Source of the DNA: an uncultured Prevotella sp.
GTDB lineage: Bacteria; Bacteroidota; Bacteroidia; Bacteroidales; Bacteroidaceae
NCBI GenBank assembly: GCA_905233985.1
Contig: CAJOFA010000001.1
Location: 1-64,000, forward strand
DNA length: 64,000 bases
Direction: 5' to 3'
The notes beneath the pieces were generated by a model. That model ran no database searches. It had not been told where the DNA came from and saw only the letters and a list, made by a program, of their open reading frames with translations. A program made the translations under genes and the position numbers. This document shows positions 41,817 through 50,982 of the stretch, in pieces. Positions within the stretch are counted from its first letter, which is position 1; every line of letters begins with the position of its first letter.

Positions 41817-43231
41817 ATCCTGTGATGTTGGCTGGAACGGGCAGTGACGTTGGCAAAAGCGTGATTGTAACGGCCTTGTGTCGTATCTTCAAACAGGATG
41901 GCTACAATCCCGCACCTTTCAAGGCCCAGAACATGGCGCTCAACAGCTATGCCACACCAGAAGGCTCGGAGATTGGTCGTGCACAAGCCGTACAAGCTGA
42001 GGCTGCTGGCATTCCTTGTCATACGGACATGAATCCCTTGCTGCTGAAACCACAGAGCGACCATACGTCACAGGTAGTACTGAATGGCAAGCCCATTGGT
42101 AATAAGAATGCGTATGACTATTGGCGAAGAGGTGAGTCTGACATTGATTTCCGCGCAGAAGTCTGCAAGGCCTTCGACCGCTTGGCAGCCCGCTATAATC
42201 CTGTCGTGATGGAGGGTGCAGGAAGTATCTCAGAGATAAACCTGCGTGATACGGACTTGGTGAATCTTCCGATGGCCCGTCATGCCAATGCTGATGTTAT
42301 TCTGGTGGGCGACATTGATCGTGGTGGTGTGTTTGCCTCCGTCTATGGAAGTATTATGTTGCAGACACCAGAGGACCGTAAACTCATCAAGGGAATCATC
42401 ATCAATAAGTTCCGTGGTGATATGCGACTCTTTGAAGAGGGTCGGAAGATGCTGGAGAATATCTGTGACGTGCCCGTCTTGGGTGTCGTACCTTACTATA
42501 AAGACATCTATATCGAGGAAGAGGATTCTGTAAGTCTTGAGAAGAAACAGCGCGAGCTGGCAGAGGGAAAGGTAAACGTAGCCGTGGTGCTGTTGCGACA
42601 TATCAGTAACTTTACCGACTTCGATACGTTAGAGCGAGACCCGCGTGTCAACCTCTTCTATACGAACAATGTATCAGACATCCAGCGTGCTGATATCATC
42701 ATCCTGCCTGGAACGAAAGCAACACTTGACGATCTGTTAGAACTACGCCGCAATGGTTGTGCGCAGGCCATCATTCGTGCCCATCGTGACGGAAAGATGG
42801 TTGTCGGTATCTGCGGCGGCTATCAGATGTTCGGACTGACCATCAGCGACCCCGACGGTATTGAAGGTACTATTGCCAGCCTGCCAGGTCTTGGATTGTT
42901 GCCTATCCATACTACGATGACCTCTGAGAAGACCACTCAACAGGTCACTTTCCAATTCGAAGGTCAAGAATGCCAGGGCTACGAGATACATCAGGGCGTC
43001 AGTGACACAGACCAATCCATTCTGCAGACCGATCATTGTATTGGAACCTATATTCACGGTTTCCTCGACAATGCTCCCGTCATCGACTACTTGTTGAAGG
43101 ATAAGGGTGATGACAAGCATATAGTGGATCACACTACCTTCAAGCAACTGCAATACGACAAACTCGCTGAACATGTTCGCCAGCATGTGGATATGAAACG
43201 GATTTACCAAATACTGACTGACCATGATTAA
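41798..43231 (+). CDS. cbiP: Cobyric acid synthase
   Basis: A 477-residue ATP- and glutamine-dependent amidase that adds four amides to cobyrinate diamide to give cobyric acid. P-loop-like LAGTGSDVGKSVIVTALCR, then APFKAQNMALNSYATPEG, HTDMNPLLLKPQSD, GDIDRGGVFASVYG. The glutaminase domain has LPGTKATLDDL, nucleophile Cys in VGICGGYQMFG and C-terminal His in IGTYIHGFLDN. The ATG at 41798 lies in a heptamer array; another in-frame ATG (41825) precedes the conserved LAGTGSD. The stop overlaps the next start by 8 nt. Confidence 0.95.
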   Translation: MRNEKLHPVMLAGTGSDVGKSVIVTALCRIFKQDGYNPAPFKAQNMALNSYATPEGSEIGRAQAVQAEAAGIPCHTDMNPLLLKPQSDHTSQVVLNGKPIGNKNAYDYWRRGESDIDFRAEVCKAFDRLAARYNPVVMEGAGSISEINLRDTDLVNLPMARHANADVILVGDIDRGGVFASVYGSIMLQTPEDRKLIKGIIINKFRGDMRLFEEGRKMLENICDVPVLGVVPYYKDIYIEEEDSVSLEKKQRELAEGKVNVAVVLLRHISNFTDFDTLERDPRVNLFYTNNVSDIQRADIIILPGTKATLDDLLELRRNGCAQAIIRAHRDGKMVVGICGGYQMFGLTISDPDGIEGTIASLPGLGLLPIHTTMTSEKTTQQVTFQFEGQECQGYEIHQGVSDTDQSILQTDHCIGTYIHGFLDNAPVIDYLLKDKGDDKHIVDHTTFKQLQYDKLAEHVRQHVDMKRIYQILTDHD

Positions 43232-44216
43232 AGGGCACGGTGACGATACATATCAATATGAAGGCATCACGAGCGATTTCTCGTCGAACATCTGCGTTCA
43301 TAACAACCATCAGGCTCTAATGAACCACCTAGCAGCTCATCCCGAACTGATTAGTCATTATCCAGAGCCTGAGGCATGGACGTTAGAAAAAATGATAGCC
43401 GAGCGCCACCAAATAAACCCGCAACAAGTTATCGTAACGAGTGGCGCTACTGAGGCTATCTATCTGATTGCACAGACTTTCGGCATGCATCCCGTCATCC
43501 CTGCCCCAACATTCAGCGAGTACGAAGACGCTTGCAATATGTTTCCGCGTTCTGCCGGCATCATAGATATAAGTTCCAGAAACAAGAAGCAGAAAACGAT
43601 GCTATGGCTTTGTAATCCAAACAACCCCATTGGTGAGGTCTACGATCAATTATACATCGACAGGATGATGGCCGAATATGATTTGCTGGTGCTTGACCTC
43701 AGTTATGAGAACTACACAGATGCTCATATCATGAATCCACGCTGGGGATGTCGCAAGCCCTATTCTGTTCAGATTCATTCCATGACGAAAAGCTATGCCA
43801 TACCAGGATTACGATTGGGTTATATAACGGCTCACGAAAGTTTAACCTCACAAATACGTCAGTATCTGCGTCCTTGGAGTGTATCTGCACTTGCATTAGA
43901 GGCCGGGAAGTTCCTGCTTGAACACGATGAACTTATTTGCAAACCTGACCTCCACGAGGCGCGGCGACTTGCAAAAGAACTGGAGCAGATAGGGGGCGTT
44001 GTTGTAACGCCTACTCAGACAAATTTTATGCTATGCCGGCTGGTACATCATACTGCCGCTGAACTGAAGGAGTACTTAGCACGAGAGCATCACATGCTTA
44101 TTCGCGATGCTTCGAATTTCAAAGGACTCACACCTCATCATTTCCGTGTTGCAGCCCAAACACCATCAGAGAACGATGCGCTGGTAGATGCTATCAGAAA
44201 ATTTATGGAGGAATAG
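43224..44216 (+). CDS. cobD: Threonine-phosphate decarboxylase-like PLP enzyme
   Basis: 330 residues of the class I/II aminotransferase fold, close to histidinol-phosphate aminotransferase. In this operon it is expected to decarboxylate L-threonine-O-3-phosphate to aminopropanol phosphate for the corrin side chain (Salmonella CobD, often labelled CobC). GHGDDTYQYEGITSDFSSN at the start fits CobD; PLP-binding Lys in HSMTKSYAIPGLRLGY; WLCNPNNPIGEVY and YLRPWSVSALALEAG agree. It overlaps cbiP by 8 nt and is 2 nt from cbiB, the enzyme that uses its product. Confidence 0.9.
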   Translation: MIKGHGDDTYQYEGITSDFSSNICVHNNHQALMNHLAAHPELISHYPEPEAWTLEKMIAERHQINPQQVIVTSGATEAIYLIAQTFGMHPVIPAPTFSEYEDACNMFPRSAGIIDISSRNKKQKTMLWLCNPNNPIGEVYDQLYIDRMMAEYDLLVLDLSYENYTDAHIMNPRWGCRKPYSVQIHSMTKSYAIPGLRLGYITAHESLTSQIRQYLRPWSVSALALEAGKFLLEHDELICKPDLHEARRLAKELEQIGGVVVTPTQTNFMLCRLVHHTAAELKEYLAREHHMLIRDASNFKGLTPHHFRVAAQTPSENDALVDAIRKFMEE

Positions 44217-44218
44217 GT

Positions 44219-45202
44219 ATGGCGGCAGCAGATTTTTCACTTTTCATTTTTCCCTTTTCCCTTCTCATCGGTTGGTTGCTCGACCTCTTACTAGGCGACC
44301 CTTCGTGGCTACCCCATCCTGTGGTAGGATTTGGTAAGATGATAGCCAGTGGTGAGCACAGATTGAATAAAGGCAGCCATCGGATGCTAAAAGGTGCCTT
44401 ATTAGCTGTTGGCTTGATTTTGTTGGTATTTGGAATAGTTTGGGGCATCAGACATCTGTTAGGCATCTTTGCGCTTCTCATCTTTGACGGCACCCATCAA
44501 CAGGTATATCAGTTGCCATTATTCCTATGGATATTTGATGTCGTTGCCATTTTCTATTGTCTGGCCGGAACAACGCTGATACGTGAGGTTCGCGAGGTGT
44601 TTCATGCTGTAGACCGTTCTTTAGAAGAAGGACGGAAACAAGTCGCCCGTATTGTTGGGCGCGACACCTCAGAACTGTCTGCTCAGGAGGTTCGTACGGC
44701 TGCCTTGGAAACGCTGGCAGAGAATCTGAGCGATGGCGTGATAGCTCCGCTGTTCTGGTTGGCGATAGGGGGTGTACCTGCGATGGTGACCTATAAGATG
44801 GTGAACACGCTTGACTCGATGATAGGCTATCGCACAGAACGATACAAGGACTTTGGCTGCTGGGCTGCCCACATCGATGATGTAGCGAATTATATCCCTG
44901 CCCGTCTGACGGCGCTGCTGATGCTTATCGCTGCCGGCAAACCGCAACTCTTAGGCTTTGTATGGCGTAATGGCCGCAATCATGCTTCGCCCAATAGTGG
45001 CTATCCAGAAGCAGCATTAGCCGGAATTCTCAATAGCCGCTTTGGAGGACCTCACTACTATTTCGGAGAATTATTCGACAAACCTTATATTGGCGAGAAT
45101 GCCCGTGAATTGACCACAGCCGACATGCAGAAGGCAGTGCGCATCAACCGTACGGCAGAAGTGCTCGCCATTGTCATCATAACTGTCATTTACTGCCTAT
45201 GA
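44219..45202 (+). CDS. cbiB: Adenosylcobinamide-phosphate synthase
   Basis: A 327-residue membrane protein that attaches aminopropanol phosphate to cobyric acid. LLLGDPSWLPHPVVGFGKMI, RTAALETLAENLSDGVIAPL, YKMVNTLDSMIGYRTERY and the C-terminal SPNSGYPEAALAGIL are family signatures. The first membrane segment (about residues 6-17, SLFIFPFSLLIG) is encoded by a five-unit TTTTCAC-like array, so the N-terminal helix itself derives from repeat DNA. The start is 2 nt after the decarboxylase stop; the stop overlaps cobU by 4 nt. Confidence 0.95.
   Translation: MAAADFSLFIFPFSLLIGWLLDLLLGDPSWLPHPVVGFGKMIASGEHRLNKGSHRMLKGALLAVGLILLVFGIVWGIRHLLGIFALLIFDGTHQQVYQLPLFLWIFDVVAIFYCLAGTTLIREVREVFHAVDRSLEEGRKQVARIVGRDTSELSAQEVRTAALETLAENLSDGVIAPLFWLAIGGVPAMVTYKMVNTLDSMIGYRTERYKDFGCWAAHIDDVANYIPARLTALLMLIAAGKPQLLGFVWRNGRNHASPNSGYPEAALAGILNSRFGGPHYYFGELFDKPYIGENARELTTADMQKAVRINRTAEVLAIVIITVIYCL
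44234..44268 (+). repeat. Five-unit heptanucleotide array coding the CbiB N-terminus
   Basis: Units TTTTCAC, TTTTCAT, TTTTCCC, TTTTCCC, TTCTCAT. Translated as a Phe/Ser/Leu/Ile-rich stretch that functions as the start of the first hydrophobic segment. Confidence 0.8.
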
Positions 45203-45708
45203 AAAAAGTGATAATGATTACAGGTGGCGCCCGTTCAGGCAAAAGCCGATACGCAGAAGAGTTGGCTCTGTCGCTGAGCAAGAATCCCGTCTATCTGGCT
45301 ACGGCCCACGTGTGGGACGAGGAGTTCCGCGAAAGGGTGAAGAAACATCAGGAGCGTCGCGGCCCTGAGTGGACGAACATCGAGGAGGAGAAACTACTGA
45401 GTCGTCACGACCTGACTGGGCGTGTAGCCGTCATCGACTGCATCACACTCTGGTGTACCAATTATTTCTTCGATTTGCAGGATGTAGATGCCGCCCTCGA
45501 AGTCCTCAAAGCGGAGTTCGACAAGTTTACTGCCCACGATGCCACTTATATCTTCGTAACCAACGAGATTGGTATGGGTGGCGTGAGTGAGAATGCCGTT
45601 CAGCGGAAGTTTACCGACCTTCAGGGCTGGACGAACCAATACGTGGCCAGCAAAGCAGACGAGGTGATACTCATGGTGAGTGGAATACCAGTTAAGGTTA
45701 AAGGTTAA
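45199..45708 (+). CDS. cobU: Adenosylcobinamide kinase / adenosylcobinamide-phosphate guanylyltransferase
   Basis: A 169-residue bifunctional enzyme activating cobinamide as its GDP derivative. P-loop ITGGARSGKSRYAEELAL, the guanylylated His is probably H50 (RVKKHQERRGPEW), and FVTNEIGMGGV and VQRKFTDLQGWTNQYVASKAD are typical. The last residues (VKVKG) and stop lie in a GGTTAAT heptamer array that continues to the cobT start. It overlaps cbiB by 4 nt. Confidence 0.96.
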   Translation: MKKVIMITGGARSGKSRYAEELALSLSKNPVYLATAHVWDEEFRERVKKHQERRGPEWTNIEEEKLLSRHDLTGRVAVIDCITLWCTNYFFDLQDVDAALEVLKAEFDKFTAHDATYIFVTNEIGMGGVSENAVQRKFTDLQGWTNQYVASKADEVILMVSGIPVKVKG

Positions 45709-45730
45709 TGGTTAATGGTTAAAGGTTAAT
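45696..45730 (+). repeat. Five-unit heptanucleotide array between cobU and cobT
   Basis: Units GGTTAAA, GGTTAAT, GGTTAAT, GGTTAAA, GGTTAAT. The first two contain the cobU stop (TAA at 45706-45708); the array ends 6 nt before the cobT ATG. Confidence 0.85.
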
Positions 45731-45736
45731 AGTTGG

Positions 45737-46783
45737 ATGAAAGAGTTTAAGATAGAAAGACCTGATGAAAGTTTACGGCCAGTTATTCAGGACAAGATAG
45801 ACAACCTGAACAAGCCCAAAGGTTCATTGGGCGCATTGGAAGAACTGGCGATGCAGGTGTGTCTGATTCAGCAGACGTTCACACCTTCGTTGGCTCACCC
45901 CTGTCATCTGCTTTTGGGTGGCGATCATGGCATTGAGCGTGAGGGCGTCAGTGTATCGCCGCGTGAGGTCACCTGGCAGCAGATGATCAATTTCACTCGT
46001 GGCGGTGGCGGAGTCAATATGTTCTGTCGTCAGCATGGTTTCAAACTGCGCATCGTCGATGTGGGTGTGGATTACGATCTCTCTGCCGTGCCAGGTATCA
46101 TTCATCGAAAGATAGCGCGAGGCACTCGCAATTTCCTCTATGAGCCGGCGATGACGGAGGAAGAGTTCGACAAAGCTATCGAAGAAGGTGCTTCGTTGGT
46201 GGATGACTGTATCACCGATGGTTGCCGTGTGCTGTGCATTGGCGAGATGGGCATCGGCAACACATCGCCATCGAGCATCTGGATGAGTCTCTTCTGCCAT
46301 ATCCCCCTCGACGAGTGCATTGGTGCTGGTGCCGGACTTGACACCCCAGGCATCCGCCATAAGCGTGAAGTGCTTGGTCAGGCGGTAGCTCAATTCTCAA
46401 TTTTCAATTCTCAATTCTCAATTATTGAGTCTCTCCGCTACTTTGGCGGCTTCGAGATGATTGCGGCCATCGGAGCCATGTTGCGAGCTGCCGAGCAGCA
46501 CCTTATTATATTAATAGATGGCTTCATCATGACAGCCTGTGCGCTTGCTGCCTGCAGGCTCTATCCTGCCGCACAGCGCTATATGGTGTTCGGACACTGT
46601 GGCGACGAGAGCGGGCATCGTCGCATGCTCGATGCGATGGGTGCCAAACCGTTACTCTCATTAGGCTTGAGATTAGGTGAGGGTACAGGTGCCCTCTGTG
46701 CCTTTCCCATCCTCGATTCTGCCGTACGTATGATTAACGAAATGAATAACTTCGAAAATGGAAATATCACTAAATACTTCTAA
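45737..46783 (+). CDS. cobT: Nicotinate-nucleotide-dimethylbenzimidazole phosphoribosyltransferase
   Basis: A 348-residue enzyme that makes alpha-ribazole phosphate for the lower ligand. NKPKGSLGALEELAMQV, LGGDHGIEREGVS, CIGEMGIGNTSPSS, GAGAGLDTPG and catalytic Glu in LRLGEGTGALCAFPIL are all present. Residues about 218-230 (AQFSIFNSQFSII) are encoded by a five-unit CAATTCT array replacing the usual loop before LRYFGGFEM. No dimethylbenzimidazole synthesis gene is seen, so the base attached is unknown. The stop overlaps cobS by 26 nt. Confidence 0.95.
   Translation: MKEFKIERPDESLRPVIQDKIDNLNKPKGSLGALEELAMQVCLIQQTFTPSLAHPCHLLLGGDHGIEREGVSVSPREVTWQQMINFTRGGGGVNMFCRQHGFKLRIVDVGVDYDLSAVPGIIHRKIARGTRNFLYEPAMTEEEFDKAIEEGASLVDDCITDGCRVLCIGEMGIGNTSPSSIWMSLFCHIPLDECIGAGAGLDTPGIRHKREVLGQAVAQFSIFNSQFSIIESLRYFGGFEMIAAIGAMLRAAEQHLIILIDGFIMTACALAACRLYPAAQRYMVFGHCGDESGHRRMLDAMGAKPLLSLGLRLGEGTGALCAFPILDSAVRMINEMNNFENGNITKYF
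46391..46425 (+). repeat. Five-unit heptanucleotide array inside cobT
   Basis: Units CAATTCT, CAATTTT, CAATTCT, CAATTCT, CAATTAT: 35 bp, in frame, translated as a Ser/Gln/Phe/Ile/Asn-rich loop between two conserved blocks. Confidence 0.88.
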
Positions 46784-47570
46784 GTGGTACGACCGCCTAT
46801 GGGCGGCACTTATCTTCTTCACCCGACTTCCCTTCTGGCGCATCTACCAACCCCCGAAGGAAGCTTATCAGGGCGTTGTGGAATTCTGGCCGTTGGCAGG
46901 CTGGCTTACGGCAGGGGTGATGGCGGGCGTGCTCTATGGCACCTCATTGGTGTTCAACTATGAGATTGCCATCGTGTTGGCCATCGTCAGTCGTCTTCTG
47001 TTGACTGGTGCCCTTCACGAAGACGGGTTAGCCGACTTCTTCGATGGCTTCGGAGGCGGTGGGCGAGACCGTCAGCGCATCCTCGATATCATGAAGGATT
47101 CGCACATCGGCACCTATGGCGTGCTGTCACTCATCGTCTATTTTGCATTGCTTTTCTTTGCCCTCCAGTCCTTGTCGCCCCTTGACGCTGCACTTGCTAT
47201 CCTCGCCGTTGACCCATACGCAAAGATGGTAAGCGCCCAGTTGATACAAATGATGCCGTATGCCCGCACAGAAGAAACGGCTAAGAACAAGACCGTCTAT
47301 CGGAAGTTCTCTGTATCCGCAGGTGTTGGTCTTGCCATACAAGGCCTGTTGCCCATCGGCCTCTACCTTTGGTGGATGCAAGGCCGTCTGGAATGGAGCG
47401 CACTAATCTTCCTACCCTGCCTGACGATGTACTTCCTCTACCTCTTCATCTGGCGTCGGCTGCGAGGTTATACAGGCGACTGTTGCGGTGCTCTCTTCCT
47501 ACTCATAGAACTGACAGCTTATCTCGTCATTTCATATTATCTTGCCCAAGTTTTTTCAGTAGCGATGTGA
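46758..47570 (+). CDS. cobS: Adenosylcobinamide-GDP ribazoletransferase (cobalamin synthase)
   Basis: A 270-residue membrane enzyme that joins the nucleotide loop to cobinamide-GDP, the last assembly step. [11 protein letters not shown] near the N-terminus, [19 protein letters not shown] with the acidic metal-binding cluster, and [12 protein letters not shown] are diagnostic. Several hydrophobic segments follow to the end. Last gene of the rightward operon, overlapping cobT by 26 nt. A T-run at 47579-47589 follows the stop without an obvious hairpin. Confidence 0.95.
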   Translation: MEISLNTSKWYDRLWAALIFFTRLPFWRIYQPPKEAYQGVVEFWPLAGWLTAGVMAGVLYGTSLVFNYEIAIVLAIVSRLLLTGALHEDGLADFFDGFGGGGRDRQRILDIMKDSHIGTYGVLSLIVYFALLFFALQSLSPLDAALAILAVDPYAKMVSAQLIQMMPYARTEETAKNKTVYRKFSVSAGVGLAIQGLLPIGLYLWWMQGRLEWSALIFLPCLTMYFLYLFIWRRLRGYTGDCCGALFLLIELTAYLVISYYLAQVFSVAM

Positions 47571-47609
47571 AGAAATCATATTTTTTTTTGCGTTCTCAGC
47601 GCTTATTCG

Positions 47610-47617
47610 TACCTTTG
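47610..47617 (+). promoter_or_regulatory. -7 box TACCTTTG, distal, upstream of fumarase
   Basis: First of two TACCTTTG boxes 85 bp apart, in the same TTATTCG context. Either could serve the fumarase gene. Confidence 0.5.
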
Positions 47618-47623
47618 ACCTTT

Positions 47624-47703
47624 GGTCGAAGGTACTATCGCTCGAGAAAACAAAGAAAAATGAATTTTCTTTTGGTTTTCTGCTCGCTTATTCGTACCTT
47701 TGC
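47624..47703 (+). repeat. Promoter-linked palindrome upstream of fumarase
   Basis: Near-identical to the reverse complement of 9767-9846 (three mismatches by eye). It contains GGTCGAAGGTACTATCGCT, an imperfect inverted repeat and the -7 box at 47695. Confidence 0.8.
47695..47702 (+). promoter_or_regulatory. -7 box TACCTTTG, proximal, for fumarase
   Basis: TACCTTTG 25 nt upstream of the fumarase ATG at 47728, forming the end of the palindromic element. Confidence 0.7.
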
Positions 47704-47727
47704 ATAAAACTATTAAATAATACGATT

Positions 47728-49377
47728 ATGGCAAATGTAGTAGATTTCAAGTACGCCCCGATGTTTCAGCTGGGCGAAGACAAGACCGAGTACAGACTAT
47801 TGACCAAGGAAGGCGTTAGCACCGCCGACTTTGAAGGTCACGAGATGTTGAAGGTGAGCCGTGAGGCACTGACGCTGCTGGCTCAGCAGGCTTTCCACGA
47901 TGTAGAGTTCATGCTGCGCCGTGAGCACAACGAGCAGGTGGCTGCCATCCTCAACGACCCCGAGGCATCGGAGAACGACAAATACGTGGCGCTGCAGTTC
48001 CTGCGCAATGCTGAGGTGGCTGCACGCGGCATTCTGCCCTTCTGTCAGGATACGGGAACGGCTATCATTCACGGTGAGAAAGGACAGCAGGTATGGACGG
48101 GCTTCGAGGATGAAGAGGCTCTGAGCCGCGGCGTGTATAACACCTTCACGCAGGACAACCTGCGCTACTCGCAGAATGCACCACTGAACATGTACGACGA
48201 GGTGAACACCCGTTGCAACCTGCCTGCACAGATTGACATCGAGGCTACGGAGGGCGCGGAGTACCGCTTCGTCTTCGTGGCAAAGGGTGGCGGCAGTGCC
48301 AACAAGACCTACTTCTACCCCATGACCAAGGCCACCATCCAGAACGAGGGCACGCTGCTGCCGTTCCTGGTGGAGAAAATGAAGAGTCTGGGCACGGCAG
48401 CCTGTCCGCCCTACCACATCGCCTTTGTCATCGGCGGCACATCGGCTGAGAAGAACCTGCTGACGGTGAAGCTCGCCAGCATCAAGTTCTACGACTCGCT
48501 GCCCACTACGGGTGACGAGACGGGACGTGCCTTCCGCGACATCGACTTGGAGAACAAGCTCTTGGAGGAGGCGCACAAGATTGGACTGGGTGCACAGTTC
48601 GGCGGAAAGGCCCTGGCTCATGACATCCGCGTCATACGTCTGCCCCGTCACGGTGCCTCATGTCCCATCGGCATGGGTGTCTCGTGTTCTGCAGACCGTA
48701 ACATCAAGGCAAAGATCAACAAGGACGGCGTATGGATAGAGAAGATGGACTCGAACCCGTCGGAGCTGATTCCTGCCGAATATGCCAAGGCCAGTGAGGG
48801 CGGTAACAGCATCGTCATTGACCTGAACGAAGGCATCGATGATGTACGCAAGGAACTGAGCAAGTACCCCGTATCCACGAGAGTGAACCTGAAGGGCACC
48901 ATTATTGTGGCCCGCGACATTGCCCATGCCAAGCTGAAGGCTCGTCTGGACGCCGGTGAGGGAATGCCCGAATACTTCAAGAAGTATCCCGTGCTCTATG
49001 CCGGTCCCGCCAAGACACCCGAGGGCTATCCCTGTGGTTCTATGGGTCCGACGACGGCCAACCGTATGGATCCGTATGTGGACGAGTTCCAGGCTAACGG
49101 TGCCAGTCTTGTGATGATTGCCAAGGGTAACCGCAGCGATGTGGTGACGGAGGCCTGCAAGAAGCATGGCGGCTTCTATCTCGGCACCATCGGCGGTGTG
49201 GCTGCCGTACTCTCGCAGTCGAGCATCAAGAGCATCGAGTGTGTGGAATATCCTGAGCTGGGCATGGAAGCCATCTGGAAGATTGACGTGGAGGACTTCC
49301 CTGCATTCATCCTCGTTGACGACAAGGGCAACGACTTCTTCAAGCAGTTGAAGCCGTGGTGCCCGAACGCAAAGTAG
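47728..49377 (+). CDS. Fumarate hydratase, class I (4Fe-4S)
   Basis: A 549-residue oxygen-sensitive fumarase of the single-chain FumA/FumB type, interconverting fumarate and malate, here probably in the succinate-producing fermentation branch. Candidate cluster cysteines lie in [22 protein letters not shown] and [30 protein letters not shown] and GKGNRS-like segment [16 protein letters not shown] are family blocks. Length is typical. It stands 157 bp after cobS under its own promoter and 9 nt before an M6 protease gene. Confidence 0.96.
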   Translation: MANVVDFKYAPMFQLGEDKTEYRLLTKEGVSTADFEGHEMLKVSREALTLLAQQAFHDVEFMLRREHNEQVAAILNDPEASENDKYVALQFLRNAEVAARGILPFCQDTGTAIIHGEKGQQVWTGFEDEEALSRGVYNTFTQDNLRYSQNAPLNMYDEVNTRCNLPAQIDIEATEGAEYRFVFVAKGGGSANKTYFYPMTKATIQNEGTLLPFLVEKMKSLGTAACPPYHIAFVIGGTSAEKNLLTVKLASIKFYDSLPTTGDETGRAFRDIDLENKLLEEAHKIGLGAQFGGKALAHDIRVIRLPRHGASCPIGMGVSCSADRNIKAKINKDGVWIEKMDSNPSELIPAEYAKASEGGNSIVIDLNEGIDDVRKELSKYPVSTRVNLKGTIIVARDIAHAKLKARLDAGEGMPEYFKKYPVLYAGPAKTPEGYPCGSMGPTTANRMDPYVDEFQANGASLVMIAKGNRSDVVTEACKKHGGFYLGTIGGVAAVLSQSSIKSIECVEYPELGMEAIWKIDVEDFPAFILVDDKGNDFFKQLKPWCPNAK

Positions 49378-49386
49378 AATTGAATA

Positions 49387-50964
49387 ATGAAACTAAGGGA
49401 ATTACTCATTGTCTTTTCTGTACTCGCCGCCCTCTCGCCGCTGCGTCTGATGGCGCAGGACGACTGGCAGGCGGTGCATGGAGACTGCATGCCGGCACCA
49501 GCTGATGGGCGTCTCCATGCAGGAGTCATGAAGCTGCCGATCATCAACACCGACTGGGATGCCTCCAGGGCCTATAAGCAGCTGGTCATCCTCGTCAGCT
49601 TTGTTGACGAGGACTTCCATCGGGATGACATCAAGAACATCTACGAGAGGATGTTTAACGAGTCGGGCTACAACGAGGGCTTCGGGCCCGGCAGTGTGGC
49701 CGACTACTTCCATGACCAGTCACACGGGCTGCTGAACCTCAGCTTTGATGTCTATGGCCCCTATGCTGTGTCGCAGAAGTCACAGCCGTATGACGAGCCG
49801 AATTCCTTCATCCGCAACTATGGACGTGAGTCGTTTGCAGAAGCGACCAACAAACTGATTGAGGAGAATCCGGAGATGGACTTCTCACCCTACGACTGGA
49901 ACGGCGACGGCTATGTCAATCAGGTGATTTATGTCTATGCCGGCGTGTCGGGCAACTTAGGTTCCAAGACCTACGGACACATCTGGCCGAACAGCAGTTC
50001 GTTCACCACCATCACCACCCCCGACGGACTGAAAATTTCCAACTATTCGGCCAGCGGCGAGACCCTGCCGACATCGACGCAGCGCTCTGCCGGCATCGGT
50101 ACCATCTGCCATGAGTTCACCCACAGCCTCGGACTGCCCGACATCTATCCCGTCAGCACCGGTTGGACGTACACGGCTGTTGACGAGTGGGACCTGATGG
50201 ACGGCGGAAACTTCACGAACTACGGCTGGTGCCCACCCAACTATTCACCCTTGGAGAAGATGCTGTTGGGCTGGTTGTCACCCATAGAGCTGACCGAAGG
50301 AGCGTCAATTACTGAACTGAAGCCCGTAGCTGACGGCGGCGAGGTCTATATGCTCAAGCACATCGACGATGAATACCTGTTGTTGGAGAACCGCCAGTGG
50401 AGCGGATGGGATGCCGGACTGCCTGGCAAGGGGCTCGTCATCTACCATGTTGACTACATCCCGTGGCGATGGGCAGGCAACTGCGTCAACGGCGAGGAGA
50501 ACAAGCTACACTACAGCCTTGTCCATGCCGACAACCTGGACTATAACGACTGGACTGCCGTCATAGCCAACTTAGGCTACAGCACCTACCGTAACAGCCA
50601 GCGCATGAACAAATATCATCTCAGTTCATCGCCCTACCCCTGGTCAACCGACTCCACGACGTTTGTCAACCATGAACTGACGGACACCTCCGTGCCAGCC
50701 GCTGTCATGTATAACGAGAATGCAATAGGCTCCACGCTACTGGAAAAACCCATCACCAATATCATGATGTCTGAGGACGGACTGGTTTCGTTCAACGTGT
50801 TGGGTGCCGTAGGCATTAACCATCAAACTTCAAACTTCAAACTTCAAACATCCACCCTTTATGACCTGAGCGGTCGCCGTGTAGAAACACCGGTACATGG
50901 AAACATTTACATCATGAAGCATCCTGACGGTACTGTGAGCAAACAAATCTACCGCAACGACTGA
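49387..50964 (+). CDS. Secreted M6-family metalloprotease with T9SS-like C-terminus
   Basis: 525 residues. Signal peptide ends near LMAQ. The M6 (immune-inhibitor-A-like) domain has VADYFHDQSHGLLNLSFDVY, YDWNGDGYVNQVIYVYAG and the zinc motif GTICHEFTHSLGLPDIY. The C-terminal about 35 residues (TLYDLSGRRVETPVHGNIYI...) resemble a type A T9SS sorting domain. Just before them, residues about 477-487 (INHQTSNFKLQ) are encoded by a CAAACTT heptamer array. The start is 9 nt after fumarase; a paralogue follows 18 nt downstream. Substrate unknown. Confidence 0.9.
   Translation: MKLRELLIVFSVLAALSPLRLMAQDDWQAVHGDCMPAPADGRLHAGVMKLPIINTDWDASRAYKQLVILVSFVDEDFHRDDIKNIYERMFNESGYNEGFGPGSVADYFHDQSHGLLNLSFDVYGPYAVSQKSQPYDEPNSFIRNYGRESFAEATNKLIEENPEMDFSPYDWNGDGYVNQVIYVYAGVSGNLGSKTYGHIWPNSSSFTTITTPDGLKISNYSASGETLPTSTQRSAGIGTICHEFTHSLGLPDIYPVSTGWTYTAVDEWDLMDGGNFTNYGWCPPNYSPLEKMLLGWLSPIELTEGASITELKPVADGGEVYMLKHIDDEYLLLENRQWSGWDAGLPGKGLVIYHVDYIPWRWAGNCVNGEENKLHYSLVHADNLDYNDWTAVIANLGYSTYRNSQRMNKYHLSSSPYPWSTDSTTFVNHELTDTSVPAAVMYNENAIGSTLLEKPITNIMMSEDGLVSFNVLGAVGINHQTSNFKLQTSTLYDLSGRRVETPVHGNIYIMKHPDGTVSKQIYRND
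50817..50851 (+). repeat. Heptanucleotide array in the first M6 protease
   Basis: Three CAAACTT units, a CAAACAT and a divergent first unit (TAACCAT). It lies at the junction between the protease and the T9SS-like C-terminal domain. Confidence 0.78.
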
Positions 50965-50982
50965 CGGAAAATAAACCATCCC

